Source of the DNA: Streptomyces wedmorensis
Lineage (GTDB): Bacteria; Actinomycetota; Actinomycetes; Streptomycetales; Streptomycetaceae
Direction: 5' to 3'
NCBI RefSeq assembly: GCF_000716445.1
Contig: NZ_JNWK01000010.1
Span: forward strand, 124,001 to 188,000
Length of the DNA stretch: 64,000 bases
The notes under the pieces are model-generated. The model had not been told where the DNA came from. It saw nothing but the letters and a program-made list of their open reading frames with translations, and did no database searches. Below are positions 57,546 through 64,000 of this stretch, piece after piece. A program made the position numbers and the translations under genes. Within the stretch, counting starts at the first letter, position 1; each line of letters starts with the position of its first letter.

Positions 57546-58717
57546 GAGGCCCCTCCGCTTCGACGTGCGCTCGCTCGCCCGGCGGGCGGCGGCGGCCCCG
57601 ACGGGCGCGGCGGCGAGCTGGACTTCGCCCCGGTCGAGGGACCGGACCTGCGGCTGGACCAGGTGGAGGAGCTGCAGTCGCCGGCGAAGCGGATGCGCGC
57701 CGAGCAGGTGTCCTTCGAGGACGCGCGGCGCTCGCTTCGGGAGGTGCGGGAGCGCCCTGAGCGGTTCAGCCCGGCCACCACCGTCCTCGGTTACGTCCTG
57801 CCGACCGTCGGCCTGGGCGCGATGCGGCACGCGACCGTCCCCGCGGTCGTCGGGTACGCGGTGCTGGGCGCGGGCGTCGGTCTGCTCCGGCTCTTCGGCG
57901 ACCGGCTCCCCGCGGCCCGTACCGCCCTGCCGGTGGTCGCGGCGATCCTCGTGACGGCCGCCTCCCTGCGCTGGGCCGGACCGCTCCTGCACGAGGACCC
58001 CACGGTCCTGTACGTCCCCCCGCTGATCGCCTTCCTGCCCGGCGCCGCGCTGCCCCGAGCGCCATCGAACTCGCCACCGGGGCGGCCCTGTCGAGCATGG
58101 CGCGGCCGGCCGGGGCGGTGAACGTCCTGCTGCTCCTGGCGCTCGGCATCCTGGTCGGTACCGAAGTCGTGCGGCCCCGGCCGACGGGCGGGCCCCCGGC
58201 CGAGGCGCTGGGGGCCTGGGCGCCGTGGGCCGGGGTGCTGCTGCTCGGCTTCGGGTTCCTGCTGTACTACTCCGCGCCGCCGCGGGTCACGTCGTGGCTG
58301 CTCGGCGCGCTGCTGGTCGAGCGGTTCGTGCAGTCGGCGGCCTCCGGGTTCGGCGGCGTGACCTTCGGTGCCTTCGCCGCCGGCATGCTGCCGCCGCCGA
58401 TGGCCAGTTGGATCGCACGCCACTCGCACACCCCGGACCAGGTGGTGTTCCTGCCCTGCTTCTGGCTCCTCGTGCCCGGCGCGGTCGGCCTCACCGGCGT
58501 CTCCGAGATCATCGTGAGCGGGGACACCGACGGCGGCCTGGACAGCCTGGTCAGCACGGTGATCACCGTGGCCGCCATCGCCCTCGGCGTCCTGGTGGGC
58601 GCCGGCCTCCGCCGGCGCCCTCGGCTGAGTCTCGGCGAGCCCGTTCCGGCGTCGCCCCTGCCCGAGTCGGGCGGAGGGAGCTCTCCGGGCGAGCCGCCGG
58701 CCACCGGCGGTCTCTGA
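57541..58717 (+). pseudogene. Frameshifted threonine/serine exporter family (ThrE-like) gene
   Basis: Two reading frames together make a ThrE-type exporter. The first (from about 57600 to 58054) encodes S-F-E-D-A-R-R-S-L-R-E-V, several helices and P-P-L-I-A-F-L-P-G-A-A-L. The continuation A-I-E-L-A-T-G-A-A-L-S-S-M-A-R lies one frame back from about 58055. It leads into the C-terminal helices (V-V-F-L-P-C-F-W-L-L-V-P-G-A-V-G-L-T-G-V-S-E-I) and a Gly/Pro-rich tail. The expected L-T-x-S-A-I-E-L-A-T-G junction is broken by a missing base in a CCCC run at 58053-58056. The 5' end is also unclear: V-V-R-P-L-R-F-D-V-R-S-L is in a third frame after the repeat, and no sound start is visible. It may be a decayed gene or a sequencing error in the C run. 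Confidence 0.72.
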
Positions 58718-58741
58718 GCCCGTGTGCGGAGTCGCCCCGGA

Positions 58742-59050
58742 TCAGTGGGGCTTCTTCTCCCATTCGAGGGTCACCCGCAGGCTCGCGTTCGCGCTGCCCT
58801 GGACGACGAGCGCCGTCAGCCTGCCCGCGTCCAGGCCGAGCTGGCAGCCGAACTCGACGGTCGCGCGGTCCGGAGCCGCCTGGTGGAGCGCCTCGCCGAT
58901 CTGCCCCGCGAAGGAGGAGAGCGCTTCGGTGACGGCCGAGAGGTCGGGCAGGCGGTCGCCGAGCCCTTCGAGTTCCGTGTCGGGGCCGAGGCGGCGGGCC
59001 TCCACGAACAGCGTCGCGTCGCCGACCTCGACCTTGGTGACGTCCGGCAT
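58742..59050 (-). CDS. CU044_2847 / Trypco1-like small protein
   Basis: 102 residues: V-E-V-G-D-A-T-L-F-V-E-A-R-R-L near the N-terminus, a helical centre (L-S-A-V-T-E-A-L-S-S-F-A-G-Q-I-G-E-A-L), then A-T-V-E-F-G-C-Q-L-G-L-D-A-G-R-L-T-A-L-V-V-Q-G and a final L-R-V-T-L-E-W. The V-E-F-G-x-x-L-x-x-x-x-G-x-L-T-A-L-V pattern is that of the CU044_2847 family, the trypsin-co-occurring domain 1, thought to recruit trypsin-like effectors in bacterial conflict or immune systems. No trypsin-like, STAND or caspase-like gene is adjacent, so it stands alone here. Confidence 0.75.
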   Translation of the reverse strand: MPDVTKVEVGDATLFVEARRLGPDTELEGLGDRLPDLSAVTEALSSFAGQIGEALHQAAPDRATVEFGCQLGLDAGRLTALVVQGSANASLRVTLEWEKKPH

Positions 59051-59153
59051 CGATGCTCCCTGCGGTCGGTGAGGGCGGGCAGGACGTCAGTATCACCGAG
59101 GGGTACGGAACCGAGGGCGTCCACCGGGACGATCGGCGTGGCGCGGCGCCCGT

Positions 59154-60500
59154 TCAGAGCTCCGGGCGGAGGGCGCCGGCGGAGAGGGAGGACGCGGCGA
59201 CGGCGGCGCTCGGGTCGAGAGCGCTACCCCGCCGCCACTCGGGCCAGCTGAGGTTCCAGTCGCCGAAGCCGTTGTCGAACGGCGTCATCGGCGCCCCGTA
59301 CCCGTGGATCACACGCACGAGGTCGCCCTCGCGGACCGTGCCGAACAGCCAGGCGGCGTCCTCGGTGCTCATGCCGGTGCAGCCGTGGCTGACGTTCTCG
59401 CTGCCCTGCGCGTCGACCGACCAGGGTGCGGCGTGCAGGTACTCGCCGCTCCATGTCACCCGGGTGGCCCAGCGGACCTTGAGGTCGAAATAGTCGCGGC
59501 TGCCGCGCGCGATGCCGATGGAGTCGCCGCGCATGCGGACGAGCGGCTCCTTGCCGAGGACCACCTTGATGCCTCCTCGGGTGCGGTAGCCGGCCTTGCC
59601 CGTGGTGACCGGGAATGTCCGCAGCGGCAGGCCGTCGCGGAAGACGGTCATCTTGAGGGCGGAGACGTCGGTGACGGCTTCGAGCCGGGCCCCGATGGTG
59701 AAGGTGAGGGAGCGTGAGGGGCCGCCGTAGAGGCCGTCGGTGATCCTGACCCCGTCGAGGCCGCTGTGGACGCGGACGGTGGTGTACGCGGGCCAGTAGA
59801 CACGGGGCCGGTAGTGGAGGGTGTTGGAGTCGATCCAGTACCAGGTGCCTTCGACGGGGGCTTCGGTGCGTACGTCGAGGGCGCGTTCCACGGTCCGGCG
59901 CGCCCTGAGGTCGTCGGCCGGCACGGGATGGCTGAGCTCGGCCGTGATCGGCTGCCCCACGCCGTAGGTGCGGCCGTCGTCGGGCCCGAAGGCAACGGTG
60001 AGGCGCTCTCCGGCGGGTGCCGAGGGGCTGCGGAAGTCGAGGCGGGCGAGGTCGCGGTGGGCGCCGCGGCCAGCGGCCCGTTCGACGGCGAGACGGGCCG
60101 TGAAGCGGGACCCCGCGGGCAGCGCCGCCGCGCTCGTCCACCGGGTGCCGTCGGCGCTCGACGTCCCGGCGACACTGCGGCCGCTCTGGTCGGTGACGGT
60201 GACGTCCGCGAGGACCCCGGGCGTGCGCAGCTCCAGTTCCACGGGGCCCGACGCCCCTGCGTCGAGCGCGAAGGGAGTGCCGGTGAGCACGGGGCCGCCG
60301 GTGAGCGCGACCGTGTGCCAGGGCACGGAGCAGAGTCCGCCGCCGGCGGAGCAGCCGTCGACGGTGACGACGGCGGTGGGGTCGGAGGCCGCGGCGGGGC
60401 GTTCCCGGCTCGCGGGCGCCTGTGCCGCCGTACCGACGAGCACGGCTCCGACCGCCAGGGACAGCGCTCCCCACCCCCGTACGTATCTGCGTGACGACAC
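59154..60500 (-). CDS. Secreted L,D-transpeptidase (Ig-like plus YkuD domains)
   Basis: 448 residues. A membrane/signal segment (V-R-G-W-G-A-L-S-L-A-V-G-A-V-L-V-G-T) comes first. Ig-like domains (about residues 60-290, with F-G-P-D-D-G-R-T-Y-G-V-G-Q-P-I and W-Y-W-I-D-S-N-T-L-H-Y-R-P) follow. The catalytic YkuD domain has V-S-H-G-C-T-G-M-S (about 388-396, nucleophile Cys). It forms 3-3 cross-links in peptidoglycan, the mycobacterial Ldt2-like architecture. GTG 60500 has GGGGAGG nine bases upstream; longer starts lack ribosome sites. No lipobox is evident. Confidence 0.9.
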   Translation of the reverse strand: MSSRRYVRGWGALSLAVGAVLVGTAAQAPASRERPAAASDPTAVVTVDGCSAGGGLCSVPWHTVALTGGPVLTGTPFALDAGASGPVELELRTPGVLADVTVTDQSGRSVAGTSSADGTRWTSAAALPAGSRFTARLAVERAAGRGAHRDLARLDFRSPSAPAGERLTVAFGPDDGRTYGVGQPITAELSHPVPADDLRARRTVERALDVRTEAPVEGTWYWIDSNTLHYRPRVYWPAYTTVRVHSGLDGVRITDGLYGGPSRSLTFTIGARLEAVTDVSALKMTVFRDGLPLRTFPVTTGKAGYRTRGGIKVVLGKEPLVRMRGDSIGIARGSRDYFDLKVRWATRVTWSGEYLHAAPWSVDAQGSENVSHGCTGMSTEDAAWLFGTVREGDLVRVIHGYGAPMTPFDNGFGDWNLSWPEWRRGSALDPSAAVAASSLSAGALRPEL

Positions 60501-60636
60501 GTCGGACACCCTCCCCTTCCGGACGACGACGTCGGCGGACGGTGCCGACTCAAGCATCAAAACGGATCAAGGGAGAAAAAGATGATCAAGGCGCCGGGCG
60601 TGGCGGGCGAGAGGCGGACGAGACGACTCGAATGGG

Positions 60637-61122
60637 TCAGCGGGCGGGCTCGGGGAGCTCCTCACCGGTCTCCAGCAGCGACTTGAGGCTGGCGATCAGC
60701 GCGGGCCACCCTTCGCCGATCAGCTCCCTGATGGTGCCGTCGGGCTTCAGGTCGCCGTGTGTGACGGTGAGTTCGACCATGTCGCCGGAGGGCTCGATCG
60801 CGAAGGTCACCCGGGACCTCGGCTCGGCGGCGAGCCGTTCGTAGACCGCGCGATCGAGACCGACGGCCTCCGCCCAGGCGGGCGTGAACGTGTGCCAGGT
60901 GTACGAGAGGAGGCGGCCGGGCTCGGCGGCGAGGACGACCTGCTCGGGGTCCGCGGTGCGGCGTCCGCCCTCGTTCCAGACCATCGGGGAACCGGCGGTC
61001 CACTCGGTCTCGAAGGCCACGCCCCAGTAGCGCCGGGTGAGCTCGGGGTCGGTGAGCGCCTTCCAGAGCTCGTCGGGGGTCGTCCGGATGTAGGTGGTGT
61101 AGACGAACGAGTCGCTGTCCAT
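60637..61122 (-). CDS. SRPBCC/AHSA1 domain protein
   Basis: 161 residues: F-V-Y-T-T-Y-I-R-T-T-P-D-E-L-W-K-A-L-T-D-P-E-L-T-R-R-Y-W-G (residues 5-33), then W-T-A-G-S-P-M, L-S-Y-T-W-H-T-F, S-R-V-T-F-A-I-E-P and L-T-V-T-H. The final G-W-P-A-L-I-A-S-L-K-S-L-L-E-T-G is the usual C-terminal helix of the Activator-of-Hsp90 (AHSA1) START-like family. It binds a hydrophobic ligand; none is known. Such genes usually pair with an ArsR regulator; here the divergent neighbour is a PadR regulator instead. ATG 61122 follows GAGGGG. Confidence 0.87.
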   Translation of the reverse strand: MDSDSFVYTTYIRTTPDELWKALTDPELTRRYWGVAFETEWTAGSPMVWNEGGRRTADPEQVVLAAEPGRLLSYTWHTFTPAWAEAVGLDRAVYERLAAEPRSRVTFAIEPSGDMVELTVTHGDLKPDGTIRELIGEGWPALIASLKSLLETGEELPEPAR

Positions 61123-61235
61123 CGTGCTGCCCCTCGGATCTGCTCCCCCGCTGCCTTCCCCTCTCCAGCCTAGGCAGGCGCCGGACCGACCTGCCAGCGA
61201 AGGACACCCGTCCGGCCCGTGGGGTGCCTTATCGG

Positions 61236-61277
61236 TTGAATAGGTGCGGAGGAAACTATTCAACATGCTGCTAGCGT
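61236..61277 (+). promoter_or_regulatory. PadR operator candidate and leaderless -10 box
   Basis: TTGAATAG (61236-61243) and CTATTCAA (61256-61263) are perfect 8-bp inverted arms 12 bases apart, in the divergent gap next to the padR gene. TAGCGT (61272-61277) ends six bases before the padR ATG and could drive a leaderless mRNA. PadR proteins usually bind long interrupted palindromes like this. Confidence 0.6.
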
Positions 61278-61283
61278 GTCCGG

Positions 61284-61874
61284 ATGTCGCTCAAGCACGC
61301 CGTCCTCGCAGCTCTCCTGGAGGGCGAGGCATCCGGATACGACCTGGCCAAGATCTTCGACGTGTCCGTCGCCAACTTCTGGGCCGCCACCCCGCAGCAG
61401 CTCTACCGCGAGCTGGACCGCCTCGACGAGGCCGGGCTGATCACGGCCCGCGTGGTGGAGCAGGAGCGGCGCCCGAACAAGCGGATGTTCAGCCTCACGG
61501 AGCCGGGCCTGCGCGATCTGGCGGCCTACACGTCGACGCCACCGCGCCCGAGCGCCGTCCGTGACGAGCTGATGGTCCAGGTACAGGCCTGCGACGAGGG
61601 CGACACGGCGGCGGTGCGCGGCTTCGTGGCACGGCGGATGGAGACGGCCCGGGCGAAGCTGGCCCGATACGACCGGCTGCGGGAACGGATGCTCGACGGT
61701 CGGGACGAGGACACCTACCTCGCCGAGGCGGAGCGGGTCGGCCCCTATCTGACGCTGATGCGCGGCCGGTTCTTCGAGGAGGAGAACCTGCGCTGGGGCG
61801 AGCGGGCGCTGGCGGTGCTCGACCGCCGTGCCGCCGCGCGGAACGGCGTGGCGGAAGCCGCTCCCCGCGGCTGA
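61284..61874 (+). CDS. PadR family transcriptional regulator
   Basis: 196 residues. The PadR winged helix is M-S-L-K-H-A-V-L-A-A-L-L-E-G-E-A-S-G-Y-D-L-A-K-I-F, then F-W-A-A-T-P-Q-Q-L-Y-R-E-L-D-R-L-D-E-A-G-L-I (residues 1-55) and R-M-F-S-L-T-E-P-G. The C-terminal Vir-type helical dimerisation arm covers about residues 90-185 (F-F-E-E-E-N-L-R-W). It probably represses itself and maybe the divergent SRPBCC gene through the nearby 8-bp inverted repeat. No ribosome site precedes the ATG, fitting a leaderless mRNA. Confidence 0.92.
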   Translation: MSLKHAVLAALLEGEASGYDLAKIFDVSVANFWAATPQQLYRELDRLDEAGLITARVVEQERRPNKRMFSLTEPGLRDLAAYTSTPPRPSAVRDELMVQVQACDEGDTAAVRGFVARRMETARAKLARYDRLRERMLDGRDEDTYLAEAERVGPYLTLMRGRFFEEENLRWGERALAVLDRRAAARNGVAEAAPRG

Positions 61875-61923
61875 AGCGGTCCCTTCTCAAGGCCGTTCGC
61901 CCACCCGCCCGTATCCACCGGCC

Positions 61924-61970
61924 TTACCCTGCGGTAACGTCACCGACCGGCCACCGGAGGCGCCGGTGGC
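61924..61970 (+). promoter_or_regulatory. Inverted repeats upstream of the peroxiredoxin gene
   Basis: TTACC-CTGC-GGTAA (61924-61937) is a perfect small palindrome. GCCACCGG/CCGGTGGC (61950-61957 with 61963-61970) forms an 8-bp hairpin 30 bases before the ATG. The first could be a regulator site or promoter element, the second a leader hairpin or the padR terminator. Confidence 0.4.
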
Positions 61971-62000
61971 GTCGCGGGTAGGGATCGGGGACAGGCTTCC

Positions 62001-62450
62001 ATGAACGTCGGTGACCTCGTCGAGGACTTCAGCCTTCCGGACGAGACGGGAGCGGCGCGCTCGCTCACCGGCCTCCTCTCCGAGGGGCCGGTCGTCCTCT
62101 TCTTCTACCCGGCGGCGCTGACGCCCGGGTGCACGGCCGAGGCCTGTCACTTCCGTGACCTCGCCGCCGAGTTCCGTGCCGTCGGCGCGCTTCCCGTCGG
62201 CATCAGCTCGGACGCCGTGGAGCGGCAGCAGGAGTTCGCGGAGCGACACTCCCTGGGCTACCCCCTGCTCTCCGACACGGACGGCGCCATACGCGAACGG
62301 TTCGGCGTGAAGCGCGGGTTCTCTCTCGCCCCGACCAAGCGGGTCACGTTCGTGATCGGCCAGGACCGGCGGGTGCGCGAGGTCGTCCGCAGCGAGCTGC
62401 GCATGAGCGCCCACGCGGACCGCGCTCTGGCCGCCCTGCGCCAGGACTGA
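62001..62450 (+). CDS. BCP-type peroxiredoxin (thiol peroxidase)
   Basis: 149 residues with the full peroxiredoxin start V-G-D-L-V-E-D-F-S-L-P-D-E-T-G. The active site V-V-L-F-F-Y-P-A-A-L-T-P-G-C-T-A-E-A-C-H-F-R-D (about residues 31-53) has the peroxidatic Cys in T-P-G-C-T and a second Cys five residues on, as in E. coli BCP. G-I-S-S-D and Y-P-L-L-S-D follow. It reduces hydrogen and organic peroxides with thioredoxin or mycothiol-linked partners in the cytoplasm. Single gene. Confidence 0.93.
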   Translation: MNVGDLVEDFSLPDETGAARSLTGLLSEGPVVLFFYPAALTPGCTAEACHFRDLAAEFRAVGALPVGISSDAVERQQEFAERHSLGYPLLSDTDGAIRERFGVKRGFSLAPTKRVTFVIGQDRRVREVVRSELRMSAHADRALAALRQD

Positions 62451-62642
62451 CCGGAGGGGCCGGGCTTCGTCCGCGGCTCCGCGTGGCCTCGTCGGCGCAC
62501 CGGCGTTCCGCGGTTTCCATCCGACCACGGCGGCGCGCGACCCGCACGCCGGACCGCCACGACATGCGGAGCCGTGAGGGCTGGGTGAGACTCGCTCCAA
62601 CGCCAGGCCTCTCCCGGCCGGGCGGGAACGGAGTACGCAGGA

Positions 62643-63044
62643 ATGGACGACTACCCCCTCCTCAACGTCTTCTGGACCATGCTGTGGTTCTTCCTCTGGA
62701 TCATGTGGCTCTTCCTGCTGTTCAAGGTGATCACGGACATCTTCCGCGACGAGTCACTCCACGGCTGGGGCAAGGCGGGCTGGCTGATCTTCTGCATCCT
62801 GCTCCCCTTCCTCGGGGTGTTCGTGTACGTCATCGCCCGCGGCAAGAGCATGGGGCAGCGTGACGTCAAGCAGGCCAGGGACAGCGAAGCCGCGTTCCAG
62901 GACTACATCCGCAAGACGGCGGGGACTGCGCCCGCGGGAGGCGGCAGCGCCACCGAGGAGCTGGCCCGGCTGGCGGACCTGAAGGACAAGGGCGCCATCA
63001 CGGCCGAGGAGTTCGAGAAGGCGAAGGCCAAGGTCCTGTCCTGA
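62643..63044 (+). CDS. SHOCT-domain small membrane protein
   Basis: 133 residues. Two hydrophobic helices (W-T-M-L-W-F-F-L-W-I-M-W-L-F-L-L-F and W-L-I-F-C-I-L-L-P-F-L-G-V-F-V-Y-V-I-A-R-G, the latter as in PLDc_N-type segments) precede a cytoplasmic linker. The C-terminal SHOCT domain is T-E-E-L-A-R-L-A-D-L-K-D-K-G-A-I-T-A-E-E-F-E-K-A-K-A-K-V-L. The C-terminal SHOCT motif is common in actinobacterial membrane proteins and is thought to mediate oligomerisation. The precise role is unknown. Start ATG after GCAGGA. Confidence 0.88.
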   Translation: MDDYPLLNVFWTMLWFFLWIMWLFLLFKVITDIFRDESLHGWGKAGWLIFCILLPFLGVFVYVIARGKSMGQRDVKQARDSEAAFQDYIRKTAGTAPAGGGSATEELARLADLKDKGAITAEEFEKAKAKVLS

Positions 63045-63066
63045 CCGGGCGTGATGAAGGGCGGCG

Positions 63067-64000
63067 GTGGTGCGGAAGGAGGCTGGGGCGGAGGCCTCCG
63101 CCGGGCTCGCGGGCTCCCTGCTGCGGGAGGTCGCCGCGGAGCCCGGCCGGCTCCCGGAGGCCCTGGCCTCCTTCGCCCTGCGCCGGCTGGGTCCGGGCGC
63201 GGGGCACGCCGTCGAGAGCCTGCGGGCCGCCCACCCCGAGGCGGACGCGGCGGCGCTGAGGGCCCTGGTCGTGGCGCGCGGGCGCCGAAGGGTGACCGCC
63301 GAAGGGGCTTTCGTCGGCGGCCCCTTCATGCTGTTCATCCCCTTCGCGTTCTGCGGGGCCCTGCTGTACCAGGCGCGGATGATCCTCGAACTCGCGGCCG
63401 TCGGGGGGCTGGACAGCACGGATCCCGAGCGGGCTGCCGAACTGCTCGTCCTCCAGGGCGTGTACGACGACACCGTGACGGCCCGCGCCGCACTGAGGGT
63501 CGCTCCCCCCAGCACCGGACGGCCTGGGCGACGCGGCCTGGGCCGGTGGGCCGCGCTGTGGAAGCTGGTGATCCGGATGGCGCGACTCCTCGGGCTGATG
63601 ACACCGACCACCGACACCGCGCGGTGGTTCGTCCGGGTGGGGCAGATCGCGCTCGTGGTCGCCGTCTTCCTGGTCGGCCTGGTGGCGCCCCTCGTATGGC
63701 TGCCGTACCTGGCCGTCTCGTACTGGCGGGCCACCACGCGGCTGATGGACCGGGCCACCGTCTTCTACGTCGGCTCCCCCGACCTTCGCTCCCCGCGTGG
63801 TGCCCAGTTCGCCCCGGCCATGGGCGTGGCAGTGTTGCGCGCCGTGGGTTCCCTGCTCGTGCCGGCGGTCGCGGTGTTCCTGGTCGTCACCGCGGACCTC
63901 CAGGTCGCGGGCGGGCGGTGGCCGCTGCTCGGGATCGTGCTCACGTCGAGCTGCCTGTTCACGGGCGGCTGGTGGCTGTGGCGGCGCCACAGGCGCCGAT
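63067..64000 (+). CDS. Multi-pass membrane protein of unknown function (5' part)
   Basis: The frame stays open from GTG 63067 (or 63070) to the window edge, 311 codons. An Ala/Glu-rich cytoplasmic N-terminus of about 80 residues leads to F-V-G-G-P-F-M-L-F-I-P-F-A-F-C-G-A-L-L-Y-Q-A-R-M, D-P-E-R-A-A-E-L-L-V-L-Q-G-V-Y-D-D, then a long helix pair (I-A-L-V-V-A-V-F-L-V-G-L-V-A-P-L-V-W) and two more helices. The A-E-L-L-x-L-x-G-V-Y segment recalls a family of actinobacterial membrane proteins, perhaps EcsC-like, but I do not recognise it surely. Long minus-strand open frames over it are its GC-biased shadows. Confidence 0.65.
   Translation, partial: MVRKEAGAEASAGLAGSLLREVAAEPGRLPEALASFALRRLGPGAGHAVESLRAAHPEADAAALRALVVARGRRRVTAEGAFVGGPFMLFIPFAFCGALLYQARMILELAAVGGLDSTDPERAAELLVLQGVYDDTVTARAALRVAPPSTGRPGRRGLGRWAALWKLVIRMARLLGLMTPTTDTARWFVRVGQIALVVAVFLVGLVAPLVWLPYLAVSYWRATTRLMDRATVFYVGSPDLRSPRGAQFAPAMGVAVLRAVGSLLVPAVAVFLVVTADLQVAGGRWPLLGIVLTSSCLFTGGWWLWRRHRRR

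Noticed and set aside
57431..57547. A 38-codon ORF M-R-S-L-W-G-F reading through the 24-bp repeat
   Set aside because: No ribosome site, low-complexity repeat product and overlap with the exporter remnant; not supportable as a gene.
62754..63990. Two long minus-strand frames near the right edge
   Set aside because: The plus strand carries a continuous membrane-protein frame with proper hydrophobic helices and a ribosome-site start; the minus frames are its shadows.

Overview
The window is very GC-rich DNA with strong GC bias at third codon positions, frequent GTG/TTG starts, GGAGG-type ribosome sites, Tat/Sec secreted enzymes, SpoIIE-type phosphatases, a PadR/HxlR/TetR/GntR-rich regulator set and F420-type (Ddn-like) proteins. 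Together these point to a Streptomyces or close relative. It reads as ordinary chromosomal sequence. I see no rRNA, tRNA, insertion sequence, prophage, CRISPR array or biosynthetic megasynthase. About 66 protein genes are supported, two of them cut by the window edges and one frameshifted.

Layout. 1-5.4 kb: end of a serine hydrolase, a GNAT acetyltransferase, a PLP lyase, a deazaflavin-type oxidoreductase, then an amino-sugar or tagatose-type catabolic pair (class II aldolase and SIS isomerase) divergent from a DeoR repressor. 5.5-13 kb: a Tat-exported phospholipase C; a DUF6197-like protein; a LysM/transglycosylase wall enzyme behind a c-di-AMP (ydaO) riboswitch; a phosphoribosyltransferase-hydrolase fusion; a 41/48-bp tandem-repeat array; a LURP-one protein; an alpha/beta hydrolase. 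13-20 kb: a large GAF-PAS-GAF-SpoIIE phosphatase, ribosomal protein L31 type B, an NmrA protein, cyclophilin, small membrane or secreted proteins and a Nudix hydrolase. 20-26 kb: a two-component system divergent from an ABC exporter, a YihY/BrkB membrane protein, and an HxlR regulator divergent from a thioesterase. 26-32.5 kb: a 24-bp repeat array, a DUF5519 protein, a second SpoIIE phosphatase, a MoxR/VWA pair, a probably leaderless nucleosidase and a secreted hydrolase.

32.8-37.6 kb: a promoter, a 40-residue Cys-rich leader peptide and two translationally coupled FMN monooxygenases, which together look like a sulfur-scavenging operon under Cys-dependent attenuation; then a CocE-like hydrolase. 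37.7-41.1 kb: a TetR-MFS-PP2C operon with a perfect self-operator. 41.1-44.3 kb: a manganese (yybP-ykoY) riboswitch with its TMEM165/GDT1 exporter, and a TetR-AidB-like acyl-CoA dehydrogenase operon with a 23-bp palindrome. 44.4-48.2 kb: a HelR/HelD-type helicase whose promoter carries a rifamycin-associated element, divergent from an M20 amidohydrolase. 48.2-51.3 kb: a VOC protein and a LysR regulator divergent from an MFS-cupin pair.

51.4-57.3 kb: a polyamine-type ABC transporter (ATPase, lipoprotein, two permeases) divergent from a FadR/GntR regulator overlapped by a cytoplasmic Cache-domain gene. 57.4-64 kb: a frameshifted ThrE-type exporter preceded by another 24-bp repeat array, a Trypco1-like small protein, an L,D-transpeptidase, an SRPBCC/PadR pair, a BCP peroxiredoxin, a SHOCT membrane protein and the start of a multi-pass membrane protein.

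The strongest regulatory observations are the two riboswitches, the Cys leader peptide, the rifamycin-associated element and the two perfect TetR palindromes. Five GC-rich tandem-repeat patches lie in intergenic or gene-end DNA. Functions are assigned by family recognition from sequence alone; no database search was run.
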